The notes beneath the pieces are model-generated. The model saw only the letters and a program-made list of their open reading frames with translations. It was not told the origin of the DNA and did not search any database. From Symbiodinium natans (taxonomy: Eukaryota; Sar; Dinophyceae; Suessiales; Symbiodiniaceae): a DNA stretch of 64,000 bases. Of the stretch, positions 58,201-64,000 are shown piece after piece (the stretch's first letter is position 1; the number at the start of each line of letters is the position of its first letter). The stretch lies in NCBI GenBank assembly GCA_905221605.1, contig CAJNDS010000758.1, positions 1 through 64,000 on the forward strand, in the 5' to 3' direction. Both the position numbers and the translations under genes were made by a program.

Positions 58201-58500
58201 TATACCTCTACTTATAACTATCCTTGTACAGGCCCATGTACCTACAGCTGTGAGGACGCATTGGGCATGGTGAACTTCACTGTTCAATGACAGCCGGACA
58301 AAGCGGCTGTATTGATGTGTAGATCCTGCGCAAGCAACCCAGGGCATCCAGCTACGCAACCCCCTAAACCCTAAACCCTATCCCTTATATTCCCTTAGAC
58401 CCTAAACCCTAAACCCTAAACCGGCGCTTAGGTCTTGAGATTTGGCCCATGATTCTGGAGAAAGCGTGGGCGAAGCTGCACGGAAGCGCCTTGGGTGCCC
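52349..58500 (+). CDS. Calpain-like cysteine protease (family C2), many small exons
   Basis: Exons with good support: 52,612-52,687 (RLFVDPEFLADSSTIG, like the calpain FVDPEFP region), 55,469-55,573 (DIKQGGLGDCWFIS), 56,233-56,292 (GVYAVRVYDGSQW), 56,890-56,906 (VLLDN), 57,428-57,489 (LRLAFASCANGS) and 58,432-about 58,500 (IWPMILEKAWAKLHGS). From 55,469 on, splice phases (0, 0, 2, 1) agree and the joined order matches calpain domain II: catalytic Cys box, G-Y-VR strand, DDxLP-like turn, then the LW-LLEKA-AKLHG helix. Weaker N-terminal pieces: 52,349-52,415 (phase fits), 53,769-53,830 (WGRPPPE), about 54,705-54,790 and 54,901-54,964. The exons carrying catalytic His and Asn were not found, so it may continue, be truncated or lack them. 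Donors include GC at 55,574 and 56,907. Confidence 0.72.
53168..53573. repeat. 203-bp tandem duplication including the 5' end of an element
   Basis: AAGAAAGAAAGCAGCCAGCA at 53,169 recurs at 53,372 with nearly identical downstream sequence. The junction lies in the first bases of a CCTAGTAGTAG element (53,350-53,370), whose intact copy follows at 53,553. A short microhomology AAGAAA is at the join. Confidence 0.85.
53553..53654 (+). mobile_element. CCTAGTAGTAG family element, complete copy
   Basis: Starts CCTAGTAGTAGAGTAAG and ends GGTTCCTGGACAACTAAG. It lies inside the span of the calpain-like gene. Confidence 0.8.
54961..55126 (+). mobile_element. CTTGGTAGCCC element with telomere-like insert
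   Basis: Starts CTTGGTAGCCCTGTGG and ends TTCTTGGGCTACCAAG. Between GAGTTCTAGGG and AGTTCCGTTATAAAGG it carries TTTAGGG-like repeat, at the position homologous to the insert in the 47.4 kb copy. A candidate exon (54,901-54,964) ends at its GTAGCC. Confidence 0.75.
55138..55232. repeat. Poly-T tract of about 94 bp
   Basis: Uninterrupted T run from about 55,139 to 55,232, within the calpain-like gene span. It ends shortly before a short open frame (55,248-55,285, AANNRFGILRQ). It could serve as an extreme polypyrimidine tract or be the tail of a minus-strand retroposition. Confidence 0.95.
55469..55573 (+). CDS. Calpain catalytic-cysteine exon
   Basis: A 105-nt exon between acceptor CCTTCCAG and a GC donor (GCCGCC at 55,574). 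It encodes DMDDIKQGGLGDCWFIS then ICAVVAEWPQILQKMFYP. QGxLGDCWF is the signature of the papain-like Cys box of calpains; the catalytic Cys codon is 55,505-55,507. The following codons (GCC GCC TGA) give a stop if unspliced, which supports a donor here. Confidence 0.8.
56339..56453 (+). mobile_element. TTCATGGTACTT family element in a calpain intron
   Basis: Starts GCAGGTTCATGGTACTTAG and ends AAGTACCATGACCTCCAAG. It lies within the intron 56,293-56,889, so this copy did not create a new intron. Confidence 0.75.
56850..56872. repeat. Convergent telomere repeat junction
   Basis: CCCTAAACCCTAGGGTTTAGGG: a CCCTAAA array runs directly into TTTAGGG. Orientation is opposite to the fusion-type junction at 51,643. 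Confidence 0.85.
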
Positions 58501-59047
58501 TGAAATTTGGACTTCGAGGCTTCCATAAACCCTAAACCCTAAGCCCTAAACCCTAAACCCTAAACCCTGGCAAAGGCATCATAGAGCTGTTTCCCACAAC
58601 TTCTAGCCTGTGGACTTTTTAACCAGACACTGGGGCCCCTCTGGTGACCAGAATCCTTCATAAACACTGACCAAGCAAAGATGGGGTCACCCTAAACCCT
58701 AAACCCTAAACCCTAAACCCAGAACCTTATAAACCCCAAGCCCTAAACTTCCCCAGGTGGCTTGGAATATTGTTAAAGTCTATAGGTACGAAGTGTCCGT
58801 GTTTTTGTTTGTCATCTTCTGCTTCCAATTGTAAAGGGTGGTTGAGGGTTTAGGGTTTAGGGTTTAGGGTTTGGGGTTTGGGGTTTGGGGTTTAGGGTTC
58901 GGCAAGTCGTCTGGAATGGCCGAATGGCACGTTTTTAACCACATAAGCCCGAAACCCTCGCATAGTTTGAGGAGTTGCCAAGACAGTCGGAGCGTTTTTG
59001 TTCTCAAGCACTTCTGGCACTTTGGCACGCTGCGGAAAGCTTAACCC

Positions 59048-61240
59048 ATGCCTGGCAAAGGCGGCAAAGGTGGGAGGAAAATTTGGCCGAGCGGGCCGAG
59101 CAGGCGCGACGCATCAGCAGATGCAGTTGGCCAGTGGGTGGATACACCTGCCAACTCCATCGGCATTTTCTTGGGCGACGTGCAGTACTTTGTCGAGGAC
59201 GTACTCATGCTGCCCCTGGCCCACGGCATCCGCTACCTGCTGACGCTGGCTCTGGATCCAGCCGTGGAAAGCGACACAATCCTGAATGGAAGTCAGGCGC
59301 TATTGCAGTCCCTGGACTCAACTGCTACAGGGTTTCTGGATCGCCTGCAACCATGCCCTGCAGAGAAGCCGGTGGTGTTTGTGGCAAGATCTGAGTCGGA
59401 GGCCGAGCATTCTGCCATGATGAGCCTCTTCCAGAATCTTCAGACTCTAAGGTTTCTCGGAGGTTCATGGTACTTCTTAACCAGTCAAAACTGTACTTGT
59501 AACCCACTCATAAATAAGCCCCATCAAGTGCCCTAATAAAAGTTATAAGTAAAGTTATACCTCCAAGTAAGGTTTCATGTCCGGTGCAATATCGAAGTCT
59601 TCGCCTTCGCCGGACCTGAGCCAGGGAGCAAGTGGCCCTACGTGTTTTCATGGGTCATTCCGGCATTCGTTCGACATCTTGAGGCGGCGCAGGGCGGGAC
59701 GCCATCATGGTTCCTGCCAGCAGATCAGTACATCCGAAATGCACACACTCCACTGCCGCCACCTGCCTTGTCTTGCTTCTGCCCAGTCCGAAGTGTCAGG
59801 GTCCTGCCTGTCTTTGAACGCAGCGGGGATGTCTACATCTTCCTCGCCAAGCCTCCGGCCAGCCATGGACACGGTATCTGGACCACGGTTGGCGGAGGCG
59901 TCAAATGTGGGCAGGATGGGGACCGAGACGTGCAGGGTGCCTGCCAACGAGAGTGGGCTGAGGAGCTGCTGGTGTGGCCTTCGCCACGTGCCTGGGAGGC
60001 TGGCGTGGAGGCGTTGCAGTGGGTGGCTTGGAAGGCCAACTCCCCATCATGGGAGAATTGGAACAACTGCAAAGTACCGGGGTCAAATGAGCGTGACGAC
60101 GGGTGGAGCTCGACCGCTTGGCAGTTTGTGTTGGCCTCGTCGGCCTTCTTCACGGAAACCACTGCTCAAGGCAGTTGCTGCAAAGTCGTTCCAGATGCTT
60201 GCAGCGTGGTCCGGAAGGGCGAGAACCTCGTCAGACATCACGTTGAAGGCCTGCCGTATCTTTGTCATAGTTGGGTAACATTTTGCATTTTTAAGGGTAC
60301 TTAAACCCAATAAGGAATAACAAAATCAACTTTTAATACTATCCCAACCATCAATCAGGTATGTGGAACTAGAATCTGGAGCTTGGTTCCGCCTGGATCT
60401 GTCAACAGGCAGCTTGTATGCTCCATTTCCTGGTGCAGAGGTGCGGGGCGACCTTCACGAGGTCCTACAGTCTCTGAAGCTGCGCCAGCAGCTCCCTAGT
60501 AGTAGAGTAAGTAACCTTTAACCTTTTTGGGGTAGTAGAATCCCTTCATAATCCCAAAGGTTAATCTTTAATTCCCCCAGGTTGCTGGACAACTAAGGCT
60601 CACAGAGAGGCTGCCTGAGTGGGGGCCGTTTGAGAGAGGCCTTCCGCTGCAATGCTCGCATCTGGTATGCGTTAGCCCCGAGGGTGTGCGCAACAAGTTG
60701 GAGATTTTCAGGGCGAACTTCGACAGCCTTGGTCTAACTGCGCAAGACAGCACGGCCCGGCTGATCCGGTGCGTCAGCAGTGGACTCGAGAGCGACGCGC
60801 ACCATCAGTTCTATGCTGAAGAAGTGCAGGCACTGTTAGAGTGCCGAGCTGATCCAACCGCGACGGAGGGGCTGTCAAGCCGCGCAGACTCTGTGCTACT
60901 TGGCTGTCGATATCCGCAGACTCTCGATTCTTATGTGCATTTTGAACCTAGTTGAAACAAGCAAAAGGAGCAGAAAAGATACCCCACAGGTCCATGTACG
61001 TAAAAAGGGAGTACTTGGGCCCTAAAGTACCTCCAATTTAGGGACTTTAGGGCGCAAGTACACAATAGTGAGGTACGTGGACCGTTAGGGATAATGATCA
61101 GCAAACTCAGAAGACCCTAAACCTTAAACACTAGTCTCAACAGAGGTTGGATGCCGTTCTGCAGAATCGCAACTTGCGATCATCAGTTGCCGAGCGGACT
61201 GCCAAGGCCCTACGTAGCGTGCTAGGTCGTCACAAAATCT
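59048..61240 (+). CDS. Multi-exon gene with degenerate Nudix-like box
   Basis: ATG 59,048 opens MPGKGGKGGRKIWPSG and continues GDVQYFVEDVLMLPLAHGIR to NLQTLRF (exon to 59,451). Exon 2 starts at 59,572 and reads NIEVFAFAGPEPGSKWPY, then GGGVKCGQDGDRDV and CQREWAEELLVW; REWAEE matches the core REUxEE of the Nudix box, though the preceding Glu and following Gly are absent. Exon 3 (60,359-60,490) reads VELESGAWFRLDLSTGSLYA and exon 4 (60,598-60,955) LTERLPEWGPFERG to DSYVHFEPS and a stop, or continues by splicing to 61,145-61,240 (RLDAVLQNRNLRSSVAER, stop TAG). Introns 59,452-59,571 and 60,491-60,597 are elements and keep frame. The link between exons 2 and 3 (near 60,275) needs a frame different from the Nudix frame, so an exon or splice site is missed there. 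Confidence 0.62.
59452..59571 (+). mobile_element. Introner with 8-bp target-site duplication AAGGTTTC
   Basis: AAGGTTTC occurs at 59,449-59,456 and 59,569-59,576. Between them lies a TCATGGTACTT-family element. The duplicated site contains AG|GT: splicing from GTTTCTCGG (59,452) to CAAGTAAG (ending 59,571) removes the element plus one copy of the site and restores the pre-insertion sequence, keeping the frame (QTLRFHVRCN). Confidence 0.75.
60491..60597 (+). mobile_element. Introner with 4-bp duplication GCTC and a GC-AG intron
   Basis: GCTC at 60,491-60,494 and 60,598-60,601 flanks a CCTAGTAGTAG element (60,495-60,597). Splicing with the GC of the first copy as donor and CAACTAAG as acceptor restores LKLRQQLTERLPEW in frame. 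GC donors are known in dinoflagellate genes. Confidence 0.7.
60990..61088. mobile_element. GGTCCATGTACG family element
   Basis: Starts AGGTCCATGTACGTAAAAA and ends AGTGAGGTACGTGGACC. It separates the candidate exon ending near 60,989 from the one at 61,145. Confidence 0.75.
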
Positions 61241-61896
61241 AGCAGCAACAACAGTTGCGTGTCATCTAGGATGGGATCTTAGGGATCAACCCTAAACCCT
61301 AAACCCTTAAGGCTTGTTACAATCTTCCGAAGTCCATTCATTCCACTCAGAAGCATGCTAAACTCGAACCCTACAAAGCCCCTACCATAGGGGTCGGAAT
61401 TACTACTAAGAGTGTTCCCTTATGTTCCCTATATAATTGTACTAAGATACCCCCCCCCACCCTTTTCCCCTTTTTTTTGGTTCTAGGCTCCCTTATACGA
61501 ATAACCAACCCAGAAAACCCCTAAACCCCAAACCCTAAACCCTGGGCTAGCAAGTTGGGGTTTGAGGCATGTGGGCTTCCCAGAGCCCTAGCTTTAAAGC
61601 GCTAAGTCCTAAAGCCCTCAAAGCTCTTAGGGTTTAGGGGTTTAGGGTTTAGGGTTTAGGGTTTAGGGTTTAGGGTTTAGGGTTTAGGGTTTAAGTAATT
61701 CACTCGAGTGAACGAAGCCTCCCTGCCTGAAGCCTAATCCCCGGGTTTAGGGTTTGGGGTTTAGGGTTTAGTGCCTGAATGAACCCTGCAACCTAGACCC
61801 TGAACCCTAAACACTCTTATGGGTCTGCGCTTTCCACCTCAATCAGCTTTGGCTTTCGGGGTTGAGGGTTCTAGGTCTGACGCTTACCTTCCATAG

Positions 61897-61967
61897 GGCT
61901 TTGGGTTGTGGTTGCCATGTTGGTAGGCGTGCTGCTCCACAAGGCGCGAATTGTTCTTGCCTTTTAA
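61897..61967 (+). CDS. Candidate terminal exon with membrane helix
   Basis: After acceptor TTCCATAG the frame reads LWVVVAMLVGVLLHKARIV then LAF and TAA. A single hydrophobic segment followed by basic residues suggests a C-terminal membrane anchor. A second frame is also open. Confidence 0.3.
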
Positions 61968-62580
61968 GCCATTACAATACGGGGTTTAGAAAATAGGGGA
62001 AGCAACTATAGCTCGCCAAATAGTAGGATTCCTCTATAATAAGGACCCCATAAAGGTACCCCGAATTTCTGAAACCTCCATATACCATAGTGGGATTTAT
62101 GTAGTGTATATAGTAAATGTCATCGCATTCTTTGCTAATTAGTAACTTACGTGAAGCTCCTTAGCAAACCCTAAACTCTAAACCCTAAACCCTAAACCCT
62201 AAACCCTGAACCCTGAACCCTGAACCCTAAAGCACCCAGTAACCCAGGCTACTCGGACATGGTTGGCAGCGCGCCAACGTGCATCGGCTCCTGCCGTTCA
62301 CTAGAGCCCCTGGGACTTGCGTGCAGCCCGAAACACTAAAGCCCTAACCTTAGGGTTTAGGGTTTAGGGTTGAGGGTTTAGGGTTTACGGTTTAGGGTTT
62401 AGGGTTGAGGGTTGAGGGTTTAGGGCTTAGGGTTTAGGGTTTAGGGTTTAGGGTTTAGCGAAGCCCAAAACCCGAAACCCTAAGAGGCAGCTCCCGAACC
62501 CGGATTGGCACACCCTTAATTACCCTCATGACATCTGTGCTTCAGATGTTCAGAAGAAAGCACCTATACACCCGATATTT

Positions 62581-62683
62581 TGGGATGTTCCCCCTTATAC
62601 TAACAGTCCTTAACAGGGATTCTAGTACTCCCTATGATAATCCATATTGAGGATTGTTAGTATAAGGGGGAACATGCCAAGTT
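62581..62683 (+). mobile_element. GGGATGTTCCCCC family element, cleanest copy
   Basis: Left arm TTGGGATGTTCCCCCTTATA then CTAACAGTCCTTAA; right arm GGATTGTTAGTATAAGGGGG then AACATGCCAA. No telomere insert. Confidence 0.85.
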
Positions 62684-62742
62684 GCCCTAAACCATAAAGC
62701 CACAACCCTAAACCCTAAACCCTTAACCCTATATTTTTCTAG

Positions 62743-63020
62743 GATCTTGCTGAAGCACTCAGATTAAGGTACCAAAATCAGGATACTACATTAGCTACTG
62801 CTTAACCCCGTCATGCTACCTTAGTTGAAGCTTCTGAACAACCCTAGGGGTCCATGTACCTAAATAGGGAATACTTGGGGCTTAAAAGTACCTCCTATCT
62901 AGGGACTTCATGGCCCAAGTAGTCCAGCAACCTGAGTCATTGGCTGGGTCGCCGAGGTTGATGACGTCTGGGGATGCTGGCTACTGCAAGTTTGGCAGCT
63001 TGGCAGACGCACGATCATAG
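62743..63020 (+). CDS. Candidate exons ending at 63,020
   Basis: 62,743-62,768 (DLAEALRL, donor GTACCA) and 62,928-63,020 (GSPRLMTSGDAGYCKFGSLA, stop TAG). A short frame at 62,825 (LKLLNNP) lies between but its phase does not fit the first. Weak support. Confidence 0.27.
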
Positions 63021-63358
63021 TCCTAAAGCCTAAACCCTATAAATCCCGTTGAGCCTCCCTTATAACTCCACATGTGAACCTTTCGCCTCTCGGAAAACTC
63101 AGTAAGGCTGAGGGTGCAGGTTCCCAAACCCTCACACCCTGTTTCAAAGTTCAAGTTAAAAAACAAGCAAAATAGAATGCCCGCTGCCACGAGCAACAGG
63201 ATGTAGGGTTGAGGGTTTAGGGAGTGGCAGGCCCCCTAACCCGGTCCATGGACCCTTGAAGTAGGCCGGCAAATCCCAGGATCCTTCTTCAAGAAGACCA
63301 AGGAGGTGGGCGCAGACTAAGGTCCCTGGGGTCCTTTTGCTATAAAGGAAGTTTACAA

Positions 63359-63466
63359 ACCTACTGGCTCTTCGTAGGGACTGAGGGAATGGGGTACCCT
63401 TAAAGGGTACATATGGCGGGGAATATGGGGTACCTAAGTTCCTCATTCCCTACTAAGAGCCAGTAG
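63359..63466. mobile_element. Single-copy inverted-repeat element, about 38-bp arms
   Basis: Left arm CCTACTGGCTCTTCGTAGGG then ACTGAGGGAATGGGGTACC; right arm GGGTACCTAAGTTCCTCATT then CCCTACTAAGAGCCAGTAGG. No clear target-site duplication was noticed. Confidence 0.8.
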
Positions 63467-63719
63467 GAGAAGTAATCATCAGGATGAATTCATTGGAGTG
63501 ACCTTCTGCACCCTTATCAGGGTAGCCCAAGGGGGCCCATACAGTAAGCGCCCCATAGACCTACCCTTAGATGAATAAGGGTTTATACCTTACAAAGGGT
63601 TTAGGGTCCCTGTACCTTAGCAAGGGCTATTGAGGGCCCATGTAAACGGTTTAGGGTTCAGGGTTTAGGCTTTAGGGTTTGGGGCTCAGGGTGTAGGGTA
63701 CCCTTTACACGCCCTTCAG

Positions 63720-63764
63720 GTGGAAAACTACTTGATCTACCACCAGTGGAAGGGCCAGAGGCTG
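63720..63764 (+). CDS. Candidate exon VENYLIYHQWKGQRL
   Basis: Acceptor CCCTTCAG and donor GTACTT flank a 45-nt phase-0 frame. The rest of the gene would lie beyond the window. Confidence 0.35.
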
Positions 63765-64000
63765 GTACTTGGAGGGAATGGGTTTGGGGTTTAAGGTTTC
63801 TAGCGTTAGGGGTTTGATAGGGTTTTAAAGCTTTTTTTGTTTTACAGGGTTGTTTAGGGTTTATAGGGTTTGCAGGGTTTGCAGGGACTATAGGTTTCAC
63901 AGGGTTTATGGGGTCAATAGGGTTTGGGGTTTATGCGGTTTAGGATGTGGAGAGTTTATAGGGTTTTGGGACATTTTTTTAGGGCTAGCGCTGGTTCCTT

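Noticed and set aside
57967-58359. 130-codon frame on the minus strand, and + strand exon-like pieces (VKGTEPDVESHEW, ASFEGFWTCTYNVG)
   Set aside because: All fall inside the calpain intron 57,490-58,431, which joins correctly without them; they show how often attractive frames arise by chance here.
58990-59010. Relict spliced leader upstream of ATG 59,048
   Set aside because: AGCGTTTTTGTTCTCAAG needs an insertion and several mismatches to fit, and the same bases are open as coding sequence (SVFVLKHFWHFG).

Overview
This window looks like nuclear DNA from a dinoflagellate, possibly of the Suessiales/Symbiodiniaceae type. The evidence is: hundreds of plant-type telomere repeats (TTTAGGG/CCCTAAA) scattered in both orientations over the whole 64 kb; many short candidate exons, nearly all read on the + strand (dinoflagellate genes usually lie in long unidirectional arrays); GT-AG, GC-AG and possibly other intron ends; short inverted-repeat elements that behave as introns; and a ubiquitin-like + RCC1-repeat gene of a kind I recall from Symbiodiniaceae. 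No bacterial operon, ribosome-binding-site logic, tRNA, rRNA or CRISPR array is visible. The species is an inference.

Layout. 0-8.3 kb: telomere-like tracts and inverted-repeat elements separated by 30-130 bp unique stretches that read as + strand exons (one gene ends at 3,050; another spans about 3.45-8.2 kb). 8.32-18.07 kb: a block with no telomere repeats, made of successive satellites, several of them arrays of palindromes, and bounded by perfect 25-bp inverted repeats. 18.1-41.1 kb: again telomeric tracts plus exon-like stretches, with candidate stops at about 22.16, 26.06, 27.63 and 36.44 kb and candidate starts at 31.76 and 32.92 kb. 41.35-42.8 kb: a broken single-exon RCC1-repeat gene. 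43-52.3 kb: more candidate exons. 52.35-58.5 kb: the best-identified gene, a calpain-like cysteine protease whose exons (one of them 17 nt) are separated by telomeric tracts and elements. 59.05-61.2 kb: a multi-exon gene with a Nudix-like box, interrupted by two elements whose target-site duplications can be read. 61.3-64 kb: more elements and short exons.

Main idea. The telomere-like tracts and the inverted-repeat elements are not just intergenic filler: many sit exactly where introns must be for short, conserved or phase-compatible exons to join. Three introns (2,883-2,963; 34,394-34,515; 40,777-40,857) consist almost wholly of telomere-like repeat, and at a dozen places the GT donor is the GT of the first repeat unit (GTTTAGGG). 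Telomeric tracts also appear inside several inverted-repeat elements, twice at the same homologous position.

Caution. Apart from the calpain exons, the RCC1 repeats and the Nudix-like gene, most exon calls rest on an open frame of 10-45 codons between plausible splice sites. In stretches this short an open frame is common by chance, and in several places two frames are open; confidences are set accordingly. Gene boundaries are approximate, and no transcript evidence was available.
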